A stretch of DNA of 64,000 bases from NCBI GenBank assembly GCA_035512155.1, contig DATKEN010000038.1, forward strand, positions 1-64,000, written 5' to 3'. Below, piece by piece: positions 51,964 to 60,599 of the stretch. Numbering within the stretch: the first letter of the stretch is position 1; every line of letters begins with the position of its first letter. Made by a program: the position numbers and the translations under genes. A model generated the notes under the pieces. It was not told the origin of the DNA. It worked only from the letters and a program-made list of their open reading frames with translations, and made no database searches. The stretch comes from JABCYV01 sp035512155. GTDB lineage: Bacteria; Acidobacteriota; Terriglobia; Terriglobales; Acidobacteriaceae.

Positions 51964-52989
51964 GTGCGTAATCAACTGCCAATTACGCTGTTTGTCTTGT
52001 TCTTTACGTTGTCCGTTACCGCACAGACCGCGCCGCCTCCCACGCGTGAGCACTTTGTCCACGCGGAACTCCTTTATGACTGGGTCACCAATCATCGCGG
52101 CGAAAAGCTGCGCACCTTCATCACCCACCCACACGACATTGCTGGAAAAGCTCCCGTTATTTTCTTCGTGGGATGGCTGAGCTGCGACAGCATGGAATAT
52201 CCGGACCCCGCTACTCGCGACGGTTTCGGCATCCTGTTGCGCCGTCTCATCGATGAATCCGGCTACGCCACCGTCCGCATGGACAAACCCGGAGTGGGTG
52301 AAAGCCTGGGCAATTGCGAAAAAGCCGACTTCCTGAGCGAGATGGAAGGTTGGCAGGCCACTTTCGATTCCATGTCCAAGTACGACTTCATCGACCGGGA
52401 CCGTGTCTTCGTCTTCGGTCTGAGCAACGGAGGAGGTTTTTCTCCTCTCGCCGCCCGCGATCATCCTGTCCGCGGGTACATTTCCGCCGGCTCCTGGGGA
52501 CGCACCTGGTACGAGCACATGCTCGATCTCGAACGCCGTCGCATGATGGAAGCCGGCAAATCACCGGCTGAAGTAAATACCTCGGTGAAGGCTTTCATCG
52601 AGTTTTACGATTTGTACCTGATGAAAGGAATGACTCCGGGCCAAGTCATTACCCAGCATCCCGAGTGGAAAGATCTTTGGTACGACTCTCCCGACGGCCA
52701 ATATGGACGCCCCGCCGCCTTCTATCAGCAGCTGCAGGCTCTAAACCTGGGCGAGGCCTGGCAGAAAGTGACCGCCCCCGTGCTGGTAATCCGCGGCACC
52801 GGAGACAACATCATGAGTCGATCCGACAGCGAGGCCATCGTGCGGATCGTCAACCAGGTTCATCCCGACCACGCCCGCTACCTCCAAATTGAAAACATGA
52901 CCCACGGCTTCACCATAGACGGCAAGTTCTACGACGAACTGCTGCCCATCGTAATGAACTGGATGAAGGAACAACTAGCAGGCAAGTGA
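51964..52989 (+). CDS. exported alpha/beta hydrolase
   Basis: A 341-residue serine hydrolase. The nucleophile elbow is VFVFGLSNGGGFSPLAAR (Ser), the acid is in VIRGTGDNIMSRSDSEA (Asp), and the His is in IENMTHGFTIDGK. The oxyanion region resembles FFVGWLSCDSMEYPDP. A signal peptide (ITLFVLFFTLSVTAQ) follows GTG 51964, which has GGAGG 10 bases upstream; the TTG at 51937 would precede that site. Substrate unknown, possibly an ester or peptide in the periplasm. Confidence 0.84.
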   Translation: MRNQLPITLFVLFFTLSVTAQTAPPPTREHFVHAELLYDWVTNHRGEKLRTFITHPHDIAGKAPVIFFVGWLSCDSMEYPDPATRDGFGILLRRLIDESGYATVRMDKPGVGESLGNCEKADFLSEMEGWQATFDSMSKYDFIDRDRVFVFGLSNGGGFSPLAARDHPVRGYISAGSWGRTWYEHMLDLERRRMMEAGKSPAEVNTSVKAFIEFYDLYLMKGMTPGQVITQHPEWKDLWYDSPDGQYGRPAAFYQQLQALNLGEAWQKVTAPVLVIRGTGDNIMSRSDSEAIVRIVNQVHPDHARYLQIENMTHGFTIDGKFYDELLPIVMNWMKEQLAGK

Positions 52990-53012
52990 ACCGCAGTGTC
53001 ATCCGGCTGTCC

Positions 53013-53060
53013 TTGTAATCATCGCCGGATCTATTATAATATGACCAGTCAGACTAGTCT
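53013..53060 (+). promoter_or_regulatory. promoter and operator of the toxin-antitoxin operon
   Basis: TTGTAA (53013-53018) and TATAAT (53035-53040) with a 16-base spacer form a strong sigma-70 promoter. Directly after it, GACCAGTC (53043-53050) and AGACTAGTCT (53051-53060, perfect palindrome) reach the antitoxin GTG. This placement fits an autoregulatory operator bound by antitoxin-toxin complexes, with a leader of about 13 bases and no ribosome site. Confidence 0.65.
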
Positions 53061-53360
53061 GTGCCTAAAGCAAAACCAATCTCGAAAACCAGTGCTGCTG
53101 CCGCGCCGCGCTGGCAGCTTCAGACCGCCAAGGCCCGGTTCAGCGAGGTCTTTCGTCGAGCCCGTTCCGAAGGCCCCCAATACGTCACCCGCCAGGGCAG
53201 AGAAGCGGTTGTGATTCTCCCAGCCGAGGAATTTGAGCGACTGGCAGGGCGCACTCGTCAGCCTCGCAGCCTGGTGAGATTTTTCGCAGAATCACCGTTG
53301 GCCGATGGAGCGGTGGATCTGGACCGTAAACCAGATTACGGCCGGAAGATTAAACTGTGA
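53061..53360 (+). CDS. Phd/YefM-type antitoxin
   Basis: A 99-residue antitoxin from GTG 53061. The DNA-binding fold is WQLQTAKARFSEVFRRARSE, GPQYVTRQGREAVVILPAEE, FERLAGRT, and the flexible C-terminus (LVRFFAESPLADGAVDLDRK) would wrap the toxin. A Lys/Ala-rich extension precedes the domain. It overlaps the toxin gene by 4 bases (GTGA). Confidence 0.88.
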   Translation: MPKAKPISKTSAAAAPRWQLQTAKARFSEVFRRARSEGPQYVTRQGREAVVILPAEEFERLAGRTRQPRSLVRFFAESPLADGAVDLDRKPDYGRKIKL

Positions 53361-53785
53361 GCCGCGGCTTCCTGCTCGATACCAACATCATCTCTGAACT
53401 GGTCAAAGCCAAGCCCAGCCCCAGCGTAACTAAATGGATTAACTCCACCGACGAAAGCCTGCTCTACCTTAGTGTTCTTACCTTAGGCGAGATTCGCAAA
53501 GGCATCACTTCCTTGCCCGATGCCACGCGTCGAGTGGCGCTCGAAGCCTGGCTCGACCACGATTTGGTGCTCCGCTTTTCCGGCCGTGTGCTCTCCATCG
53601 ACCATCCTGTTGCCGACCGCTGGGGAAGAATTGCAGGGAGTGTTGCAGCTCTGAAGTCGCCTTTGCCTGTCATCGACGGGCTGCTCGCCGCCACAGCGCT
53701 GCACCACGAGCTTATCTTTGTAACGCGAGACACCACACACGTCGCAGTTAGTGGCGTGTCTGCTTTCAATCCTTGGACTACCTAA
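53357..53785 (+). CDS. vapC: VapC-type PIN-domain toxin ribonuclease
   Basis: A 142-residue PIN-domain endoribonuclease. Acidic residues form the magnesium site: FLLDTNIISELVKAKPSPSV (Asp), LGEIRKGI (Glu), LPVIDGLLAATALHHELIFV (Asp), and VTRDTTH (Asp). The start GTG 53357 overlaps the antitoxin stop. The pair forms a Phd-VapC module that cleaves tRNA or other RNA when the antitoxin decays. Confidence 0.9.
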   Translation: MSRGFLLDTNIISELVKAKPSPSVTKWINSTDESLLYLSVLTLGEIRKGITSLPDATRRVALEAWLDHDLVLRFSGRVLSIDHPVADRWGRIAGSVAALKSPLPVIDGLLAATALHHELIFVTRDTTHVAVSGVSAFNPWTT

Positions 53786-53813
53786 GAGGGCGACTTAGGA
53801 ATGTGTTGTTAGC

Positions 53814-56800
53814 CTACACCACAAAATATTTCGCCCCGGGATGGTGTACGACAATCGCCGACGTCGACTGCTCCGGATCCAGCAGGAAGCCGCTGGTCAG
53901 CCTCACTCCCACGTTCTCTTCCGGTTTGAGTAGCGCAAATAACTTGGTCTGATCTTCCAGGTTGGGACACGCCGGATATCCAAACGAGTACCTCGACCCC
54001 CGATACTTCTGATGGAACAAATCCCGGATGTGCGGCGAGTCTTCTCCCGCAATTCCCAGCTCCTCACGCATTTTCTTGTGCAGATATTCTGCTAAAGCCT
54101 CGGCAGTCTCCACGCTCAGCCCGTGCAGATAGAGATACCGCGTGTACTCTCCGCCCTCGAACAACCGCTGCGTCTCCAACGACGCTTTGGCGCCCATGGT
54201 TACCAGCGACAGCCCGATCACATCCATTTTCCCCGACGGCTTACCAGCGACATTCTTCGGGGCGAAGAAATCCGAGATACACAGCTTCCGCCCTTCCCTC
54301 TGCCTCGGAAACGTGAACCGTAATAGCTCCGGTTTCCTTTGTGCACCTTCGTGTCCTTGGTGGTTTTGCTCTCCCGGCTCATACACCACCACATCATTCC
54401 CTTCGCTCTGCGCCGGAAAATATCCGTAAACTGCCTTCGGCTCAAATACTCCACTGGCAATGATCTCTTCTTCCAACTGCTTTTTGATCGGACGAAATTT
54501 CTGCTCCACCAGCCGCAGGTAATCTTCCTGCGACGCCGTCTTCAACTGCCATTGATTTTTGAACAGCGCGGTTTCATTGATGTAAGGAAACAACTCTCGC
54601 AAATCGAAATCCTTCCTCACCTGCACGCCCCAGAACGGAGGCGTCGGAATATTCGGCGCATCGCTCACTACCGGACTTCGTTGCGCGAACACCGGACCCG
54701 TCTCTTCGTCCACGGCGAGAGCCTTGGCATACTCTTTCACTGTGCGTCCTTCCTCTAGCCGCGTTTGCCGTTTTCCGTCCACCGTAGCCAGATCTTCCAT
54801 GATGTGCAGCCCGGCAAAGGCGTCGTCGGCGTAGAAAACGGCATTCGCGTACTCCCGGCGCAAATCATCCTCGACATATTTGCGGGTCAACGCCGCCCCG
54901 CCGCAGATCACGGGGAACTCGAGTTTCTGCCGCTGCAAGTCCTGAATCACATATTTCATCTCCAGCGTGGACTTCACCAGCAGCCCGCTCAGCCCAATGG
55001 CGTCCGCCTTGTGCTCGAGCGCAGCTTTAATGATGGTGTCGCCGGCTTGCTTGATGCCGAGGTTCACCACACGGAATCCATTGTTCGTCAGAATGATGTC
55101 CACCAGGTTTTTGCCGATATCATGCACATCGCCCTTCACCGTGGCCAGTACGATGGTGGCTTTCTGCGAGCCCGCCTTCTTTTCCATCTTGGGTTCGAGG
55201 TACGCCACCGCCTGCTTCATGACCGAAGCGGAATCCAAGACCGATGGCAACTGCATTTTGCGCGCTCCGAACAACTCGCCCACCGTCCGCATCCCATCGA
55301 GCAGGACGGTGTTGATCAACTCCAGCGGCGTGTATTCGTGCAGCGCAGCTTCCAGCAATTCCTCCAATGATTTTTTGTGCGCTCCATCGCCCACAGACTT
55401 TTCCCCGTTGATGATGGCGAATTTCAATTTGTCATCAACTGAAAGTGTCTCGACGTGCGCCGTGGTCGATCCCTGGATCTTGCCCTTGCTCGTGGCGAAG
55501 TGCTGCATGTATGCCTGCAAGGGATCGGCATCCCCTTCGCCGCGATAGATCAGCTTGCGCGCCAGCTCAACTTCTTCATGAGGAATCTTGTATAACGGAT
55601 AGATCTTGGTGTAGTTAACAATGGCCATATCGAGACCATTGTCGACTGCCTCATGCATGAAAACCGAATTTAACACCCGCCGTGGATAAGCATCGAGGCC
55701 AAAAGAAATATTGCTCACTCCCAGAATCGTCTTTACTTCTGGCAGTTCCCGTTTGATCCGTTTGATCGCATTCAGGGTCTCGATTCCCGCGGTGCGGTAG
55801 TCCTCCTGCCCCGTCGTGATGGGCAGAGTCAGCGCATCGAAGATCAGATCCACCGACCGGATGCCGTACTTTTTCGTTGCTAGCTCGTGAATTCGCTTGG
55901 CGATGGCAACTTTCTTGTCAGCCGTAAGCGCCATGCCGTCTTCGTCAATGGTCAGCGCAATCACTGCCGCCCCATAGCGCTTGGCCATGGGCAACACTTT
56001 CGCAGTGCGCTTTTCGCCATCTTCCAGATTGATGGAATTAATAATCGCCTTCCCCGGGATGCGCTTCAGCGCTTCTTCAACCACGTCCGCCTCGGTCGAA
56101 TCCACCAGGATCGGCGCTGGAACCCGGGTCGCAACCTTTTCCAAAATTGACGTGATGTAGCCCTTTTCGTCCTCGCCAACAATCGCGCAGCACAGGTCCA
56201 GCATGTGCGAACCGTCATTCACCAGCTTCTTGGCCAGCGCTAGGATGTCGTCATACTTCTTGCCCCGCACCAGGTTGCGGAAATGTTCCACCCGCGTGGT
56301 GGTGTTCATCTCCTCGGCCACGATCAGGGGCTTGGGTTCAAGGTCGAGTGGGACCGACGTATACGCGCTCGATGCGGCAGCCGTCGGATGCACATCCCGC
56401 TTGGCAGGTTCGACCCCGGAAACCGCATCCACTACCGCTTTCAGATGCTCCGGCGTTGTCCCACAGCATCCGCCGACAATCCGCACTCCGAAATCCTGCA
56501 CGAAATGCTTGTGATAAGTCGCCAGCTCTTCTGGGGTGAGCTTGTAGACGGCGCGTCCGCCATCGTTCTGCGGAAGCCCCGCATTTGGCAGGACAGAGAT
56601 ATGCTTCGTCGAGTTGACGCCGAGATACCGAACGGCGTCATTCATCTCGACCGGCCCAGTGGCGCAGTTCAGGCCAATGATGTCCACATCGAACGGCTCA
56701 AGCGCGGTCAGAGCAGCGCCAATCTCCGTCCCCAGCAGCATCGTGCCGGTAGCTTCCAGTGTGACCTGCATAGTCACTGGCAAGCGCTTGCCTGCCGCCT

Positions 56801-57329
56801 GCATGGCCTCAAACACGCCCACCAGCGCGGCTTTGGCTTGCAGCAGATCCTGTGAAGTTTCTACCAGCAGAACATCGACGCCACCCTCGATCAGCGCACT
56901 GGCCTGTTCGACGTAACCGGCCACCATGTCGTCAAACTTGATGTGACCGAGGGACGGCAGCTTCGTGGTCGGCCCAATCGATCCCGCCACGAACCGCGGC
57001 CTGTCTTTGGTGGAAAACTGCTGTGCGACTTCTTTCGCTATCTTCGCGGCGGCGATGTTGATCTCGGCAACTTTGTCCTGTAGGTCGTACTCACCCAGGA
57101 CCACGCGGGTCGCGCCAAAGGTATCGGTTTCCACCACGTCGCAGCCAACCTTGAAAAAGCTGGCGTGAATATCTTCAATAATGTCGGGCCGGCTCAACCC
57201 CAGCAGCTCATTGCATCCTTCCTTGCCCCAGAAATCGTCCACACTAGGATTGCGGAACTGGATGTTCGTTCCCATGGCGCCGTCGTAAATGACGACGCGT
57301 TCTTTCACGGTTTGGAGAAAATCAGACAT
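53814..57329 (-). CDS. metH: cobalamin-dependent methionine synthase
   Basis: A 1171-residue enzyme that transfers the methyl group of 5-methyltetrahydrofolate to homocysteine. Modules in order: homocysteine domain (1-310; VIYDGAMGTNIQFRN, GLNCATGPVEM, GGCCGTTPEH with the zinc Cys), pterin domain (about 335-600; VAEEMNTTTRVEHFRNLVRG), B12 cap and binding domain (650-900; KGDVHDIGKNLVDIILTNNG with the cobalt-ligating His), and AdoMet activation domain (920-1171; RYSFGYPACPNLEDQTKLFA). Start ATG 57329. An unusual stretch, NHQGHEGAQRKPE, in the activation domain corresponds to an intergenic-type repeat. No metF is adjacent. Confidence 0.95.
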   Translation of the reverse strand: MSDFLQTVKERVVIYDGAMGTNIQFRNPSVDDFWGKEGCNELLGLSRPDIIEDIHASFFKVGCDVVETDTFGATRVVLGEYDLQDKVAEINIAAAKIAKEVAQQFSTKDRPRFVAGSIGPTTKLPSLGHIKFDDMVAGYVEQASALIEGGVDVLLVETSQDLLQAKAALVGVFEAMQAAGKRLPVTMQVTLEATGTMLLGTEIGAALTALEPFDVDIIGLNCATGPVEMNDAVRYLGVNSTKHISVLPNAGLPQNDGGRAVYKLTPEELATYHKHFVQDFGVRIVGGCCGTTPEHLKAVVDAVSGVEPAKRDVHPTAAASSAYTSVPLDLEPKPLIVAEEMNTTTRVEHFRNLVRGKKYDDILALAKKLVNDGSHMLDLCCAIVGEDEKGYITSILEKVATRVPAPILVDSTEADVVEEALKRIPGKAIINSINLEDGEKRTAKVLPMAKRYGAAVIALTIDEDGMALTADKKVAIAKRIHELATKKYGIRSVDLIFDALTLPITTGQEDYRTAGIETLNAIKRIKRELPEVKTILGVSNISFGLDAYPRRVLNSVFMHEAVDNGLDMAIVNYTKIYPLYKIPHEEVELARKLIYRGEGDADPLQAYMQHFATSKGKIQGSTTAHVETLSVDDKLKFAIINGEKSVGDGAHKKSLEELLEAALHEYTPLELINTVLLDGMRTVGELFGARKMQLPSVLDSASVMKQAVAYLEPKMEKKAGSQKATIVLATVKGDVHDIGKNLVDIILTNNGFRVVNLGIKQAGDTIIKAALEHKADAIGLSGLLVKSTLEMKYVIQDLQRQKLEFPVICGGAALTRKYVEDDLRREYANAVFYADDAFAGLHIMEDLATVDGKRQTRLEEGRTVKEYAKALAVDEETGPVFAQRSPVVSDAPNIPTPPFWGVQVRKDFDLRELFPYINETALFKNQWQLKTASQEDYLRLVEQKFRPIKKQLEEEIIASGVFEPKAVYGYFPAQSEGNDVVVYEPGEQNHQGHEGAQRKPELLRFTFPRQREGRKLCISDFFAPKNVAGKPSGKMDVIGLSLVTMGAKASLETQRLFEGGEYTRYLYLHGLSVETAEALAEYLHKKMREELGIAGEDSPHIRDLFHQKYRGSRYSFGYPACPNLEDQTKLFALLKPEENVGVRLTSGFLLDPEQSTSAIVVHHPGAKYFVV
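54331..54366. repeat. intergenic-type repeat inside metH
   Basis: The plus-strand text CCTTCGTGTCCTTGGTGGTT (54346-54365) matches the kind of sequence found between genes at about 57510-57540 (CCTTCGTG...GTCCTTCGTGGTCAT). In the metH frame it encodes NHQGHEGAQRK, which has no counterpart in other methionine synthases I know at that position. Confidence 0.5.
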
Positions 57330-57380
57330 CACCTTCTAGCTGCTGCCTCCCGACCACAACTTGTCGTCCTCACCACAACC

Positions 57381-57466
57381 CTGTCATCCTGAGCGAAGTA
57401 ATTGCTTTCGCTTGCGAAAGCAATTACGCAGTCGAAAGCCTGCCCTGAGCGAAGTCGAAGGGGACC
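57381..57466. repeat. dispersed repeat with a perfect 14-bp-arm palindrome
   Basis: Two partial copies of the CTGTCATCCTGAGCGAAG / CCTGAGCGAAGTCGAAGGGG repeat flank GTAATTGCTTTCGC-TT-GCGAAAGCAATTAC (57398-57427), a perfect inverted repeat with a 2-base centre. On RNA it would be a very stable hairpin. It lies within 110 bases upstream of the metH start, where it could also affect metH expression. Confidence 0.75.
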
Positions 57467-57605
57467 TGCTTGTGCTATCGCGCACCAACTCCTCAGTCGC
57501 CCCTTCTGCCTTCGTGTAACTTAGTGTCCTTCGTGGTCATAGATCTTCGGTACTACCCTCAGTATCTTGCCGACGACCATCGACCGCCGACTGCTTCATA
57601 CACAA

Positions 57606-57632
57606 ACGCCGGCCCCCTGGGGGACCGGCGTC
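57606..57632 (-). terminator. hairpin terminator downstream of nuoI
   Basis: ACGCCGG-CCCCC-TGGGGG-ACCGGCGT is a nearly perfect stem just past the nuoI stop on the minus strand, followed by a short T-rich run (GTTTGTG). It would separate nuoI from metH transcription. Confidence 0.6.
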
Positions 57633-57662
57633 GTCACTCCTTGGATCAAGCTTCTTGAACTC

Positions 57663-58193
57663 TTAACTCCTTTGCACCGGCAATGCGGGCGCGCCGACCC
57701 CGACCTCGTCTTGATTGAACACCGCGTTGGCTCCCATGTGTGCTGGCATTGGCGCCAGCAGCTGCTCCTTGCGGTAGATCAACCCGCTCACGTTGAAAGA
57801 GGCCACTTCAAATCCGTGCCCATGCGTGATGGCATCCGTGGGGCACGCCTCCACGCAATATCCGCAGAAGATGCACCGATTGTAATCGATGTTGTAGACC
57901 TTAGCGTAGCGCTCCGCGCCGCTCACGCGATGCTCCGCCGTATTCTCCGCCGCCTCAATGTAAATGCAGTTCGACGGGCAATTCGCCGCGCACAGAAAGC
58001 AGGCCACACACTTTTCCAGTCCATTCTCATCGCGTTGCAGCACGTGCGTGCCACGAAAACGGGCCTGGAACTTAGCCCCTTTCAGCGGTCCCGGCCCGTC
58101 CGGATAGTTCTCCACAATCGTGGGCTGGAACATTTCCCTGAAGGTGATGCTCATGCCCTTGGCGATGGCCGCTATGTTCTTCAACACCGGCAT
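57663..58193 (-). CDS. nuoI: NADH-quinone oxidoreductase subunit I (lone gene)
   Basis: A 176-residue 2[4Fe-4S] ferredoxin-like subunit of complex I. The clusters are bound by CVACFLCAANCPSNC and CIFCGYCVEACPTDA; the N-terminus MPVLKNIAAIAKGMSITFRE and GLIYRKEQLL match NuoI. Start ATG 58193; the longer open frame upstream has no homology and is repeat-rich. No other nuo genes are adjacent, although acidobacterial genomes often carry scattered nuo genes. Confidence 0.93.
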   Translation of the reverse strand: MPVLKNIAAIAKGMSITFREMFQPTIVENYPDGPGPLKGAKFQARFRGTHVLQRDENGLEKCVACFLCAANCPSNCIYIEAAENTAEHRVSGAERYAKVYNIDYNRCIFCGYCVEACPTDAITHGHGFEVASFNVSGLIYRKEQLLAPMPAHMGANAVFNQDEVGVGAPALPVQRS

Positions 58194-58772
58194 ACATATC
58201 AAGTATACCGAAAGCGGCAAGACTGGCGCAGATCCCGCCCGCCGGCTGGTGCGAAGATTCATGTAGGCGCGGGCGTCCCGCCCGTGCGCTGCGAGTGCGA
58301 TGCGTAGCCACGGAATCTTCGCGGACCCGGTACCTTGAAACCCCACCCGAAACCTCCGCCCAACCCGGAACCTTTACGCAACCGTGCAAGCGCGGGCCTT
58401 TCAGGCCCGCGTAACCACTGCGAACGATATGGGCTTTAGCCCCTGTGGCGTGCGTGTGAGAACTAAACATTTCTCGCGCCTGCCGAGCCAGCCGCGGACG
58501 TTTAGCCGCGGAGCGGCGTAAGAATGCAGACCACGGCGCGAGCTGTGGGTAAAAGATAAAGAGTCGCGAGCCCCAGTGGGACGAAAGAGTCTCGCGCACG
58601 TCTGCCTAATTGTCCGACTTTCGTCTCGCAAAAGCACCCAACTTTTTACAAGATGCCGACATTCGCATGACACCAGAGGACAAGCGTCCCCATACCCTGC
58701 TTGTACAGTGAAATCAAAAAATCACTGTCTAGATCCCGGCAACATTATTCTGAAAACTTCGGAGTGCCAATC
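58194..58772. repeat. repeat-rich intergenic region upstream of nuoI
   Basis: No gene is supported here. It contains hairpin-forming repeats: GCGGGCCTTTCAGGCCCGC (58391-58410), GGGCTTTAGCCCC (58432-58445) and CCGCGGACGTTTAGCCGCGG (58494-58514). The GGGCTTTAGCCC unit with a following CTGTGGC recurs at about 60678-60700, so these are dispersed REP-like elements. The region also holds the promoters of nuoI (leftward) and the ferritin-like gene (rightward). Confidence 0.6.
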
Positions 58773-59966
58773 ATGAAAAACGACGACCTCTCCTCTAGCG
58801 TCTTATCCGAAACAACTCCTTCATCCACAAAAAAAGAAGATGCCACCACCCGCCTCTGGCAGGGCGTGGTCAAGCGGCGCTCGTTTTTGAAGGGCCTGGG
58901 CGTGGCTGGCGCGGCTGTGTCAGCAGGCGCCCTATTCACCGGCGAAAGCGAGGGTCAGAGTTCGACTAGCCTGACCAAAGGCGATGTGGCAATCCTGCAG
59001 TTCCTCTCGGCGGCCGAAATCATCGAGTCCGACCTGTGGTTGCAATACACCGAACTCGGAGGAACACAGGACTCCGAAGAGTCGGGGGTGAACGGTGGAA
59101 GTCCGCTCTACATGCAGGCCCTGCAAATCCTTGATGGCGACATGCCCCAATACATCCACGACAATACTGACGACGAGATTAGCCACTTCGAGTTCATCAA
59201 TGCGTACCTGATTTCGAAGGGCGCGGATCCAGTCAATCTCGACCAGTTTCGCACGCTGCCGAGCAGCAAGGCGACCGGAGCGAGAGACCTGGGGCGACTC
59301 ACCAACCTCATGAATCTCACCGTCGACACCAGTTTCTGGACTCGGTACCGCATTGGAACGGAGAATCCGGATCTTGATCCCACATTTGTTTTTCCGCAAG
59401 CCGACACTATCGTGAATCGAACCGCGATTCCTCGTACCGATGATGATCTGGTGGGGCCAGCAAAGATTGCGCCGCACAACATCCCTGACCATCTCAAAGC
59501 CATCGCCTTCACCGCCGGATTCCACTTCGCTTTCATCGAGCAGGGCGGCACCAGTCTGTACCCGTCGCTCGCTCAGAGGGTCCGCAATGTCGAGGTTTTG
59601 CGAATCCTGCTCAGCATTGGACCGACCGAGACGGCGCACTTCCAGACTTGGCACGACAAAGCCGGCAACGCACTGGCGTTAACCGATGTCGATCCCGTCA
59701 CCGGTGCAACCGTCACCTTCAAGAACCTGATCACCAATCAACCGGAGTCGTTGCAGTCCAACCTGATCATGCCGGAGCCAACGGATTTTCTCAGCCATAA
59801 GTTCCCCGCATGTTCAATTATTCGGCCGACTCGAACCAAAGGCGCCGCCATGGGAGCCGCGAGGGCCCTCACCGCCGATGGGCTTTTCATCGGCCAGTCA
59901 TCGGACTTCTTCACCGCGCTGCACACTCTGGCAGAAGCGGCGGACGCGGCGGTACGCGGCTTCTAA
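58773..59966 (+). CDS. Tat-exported ferritin-like protein
   Basis: A 397-residue protein with a twin-arginine signal (VKRRSFLKGLGVAGAAVSAG, about 33-52) followed by a ferritin-like helical bundle of the kind known as dessication-associated or Ferritin_2: SAAEIIESDLWLQYTELGG, NTDDEISHFEFINAYLISKG (Glu and His), and IGPTETAHFQTWHDKAGN (Glu and His). These residues suggest a di-iron or other metal site. It begins at ATG 58773, as the upstream in-frame start has no ribosome site. Two TatA/B genes follow directly, implying linked export. Confidence 0.84.
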   Translation: MKNDDLSSSVLSETTPSSTKKEDATTRLWQGVVKRRSFLKGLGVAGAAVSAGALFTGESEGQSSTSLTKGDVAILQFLSAAEIIESDLWLQYTELGGTQDSEESGVNGGSPLYMQALQILDGDMPQYIHDNTDDEISHFEFINAYLISKGADPVNLDQFRTLPSSKATGARDLGRLTNLMNLTVDTSFWTRYRIGTENPDLDPTFVFPQADTIVNRTAIPRTDDDLVGPAKIAPHNIPDHLKAIAFTAGFHFAFIEQGGTSLYPSLAQRVRNVEVLRILLSIGPTETAHFQTWHDKAGNALALTDVDPVTGATVTFKNLITNQPESLQSNLIMPEPTDFLSHKFPACSIIRPTRTKGAAMGAARALTADGLFIGQSSDFFTALHTLAEAADAAVRGF

Positions 59967-59994
59967 GGATGGTAAGTGCTGTTGTTCTCCGCGC

Positions 59995-60032
59995 GCAGGC
60001 GCTGTGGCCAACTCGCCGGTCGCAGCGCCTGC
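59995..60032 (+). terminator. hairpin after ferritin-like gene
   Basis: GCAGGCGCTG (59995-60004) and CAGCGCCTGC (60023-60032) are perfect 10-base arms with an 18-base loop, a few bases before ATTGTTCC. This is a plausible terminator or attenuator between the ferritin-like gene and tatA. Confidence 0.55.
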
Positions 60033-60081
60033 ATTGTTCCGGAGTTTAAGAAATGTTTACTCTTCGAGTTAAGGAGCACTC

Positions 60082-60297
60082 ATGTTTGAAGGATTGTTTC
60101 AACCTACGCATCTGCTGGTAATTTTCGGACTGGCTCTGCTCGTCTTCGGCCCCAAGAAACTTCCCGAGCTAGGCAAGGGAATCGGCGAAGGCATCCGCGG
60201 CTTCAAATCGGCAATGGCAATGAAAGATAAAGATATGAATGAAGAGAAGCCGGCAGCCACCGCCGCCATCACCTCCAACGAACAAGCCAAGGGGTGA
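60082..60297 (+). CDS. tatA: TatA/E-family twin-arginine translocase subunit
   Basis: A 71-residue protein: a membrane helix (THLLVIFGLALLVFGPKKL) with the FGPKKLPELGKGIGEGIRGF hinge and amphipathic helix of TatA, then a charged tail. Start ATG 60082, preceded by AAGGAG. Forms the protein-conducting oligomer of the Tat system. It lies between a Tat substrate gene and a second TatA/B-like gene three bases downstream; no tatC is found in the window. Confidence 0.92.
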   Translation: MFEGLFQPTHLLVIFGLALLVFGPKKLPELGKGIGEGIRGFKSAMAMKDKDMNEEKPAATAAITSNEQAKG

Positions 60298-60300
60298 CTC

Positions 60301-60495
60301 GTGGGTTTCGGGGTTGAACTGCTTTTCATGCTGATGCTGGGCCTGGTGGTCTTGGGTCCCAAACGGCTGCACTCCATGCTGGGACACGTCGCCCGCGCTA
60401 AAGCTGAATTTGACCGGGCCAGTCGCGGCATCAAATCACAACTGACGGCCGAACTAGAACCTTCCCCTCGCGACTCCGAAGACGCAACACCGTAG
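60301..60495 (+). CDS. TatA/TatB-like translocase subunit (second)
   Basis: A 64-residue protein from GTG 60301: membrane helix (VELLFMLMLGLVVLGPKRLH), the GPKRL hinge, then an amphipathic helix (MLGHVARAKAEFDRASRGIK). The Glu at position 6 near the helix start is like that of TatB, but the length is more TatA-like. Overall a TatB-like partner for the preceding TatA. Operon with tatA, 3-base gap. Confidence 0.8.
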   Translation: MGFGVELLFMLMLGLVVLGPKRLHSMLGHVARAKAEFDRASRGIKSQLTAELEPSPRDSEDATP

Positions 60496-60599
60496 CAGAG
60501 TGGAACCTGGCCTCAGAACTCAGGGGCCGGGTGCCCCGTCCTTTTTGCGCTATCTGCGAGAGGGCGGGTGCGGCTCCCGACCTCGAATCATCCGAAGAA

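Noticed and set aside
57330..57660. Cobalamin or SAM riboswitch upstream of metH
   Set aside because: The leader consists of the dispersed repeat and a palindrome; no B12-box or SAM-riboswitch core could be recognised by eye.
57567..58307. 246-codon plus-strand frame
   Set aside because: Shadow of nuoI, whose two iron-sulfur motifs on the minus strand are unmistakable.
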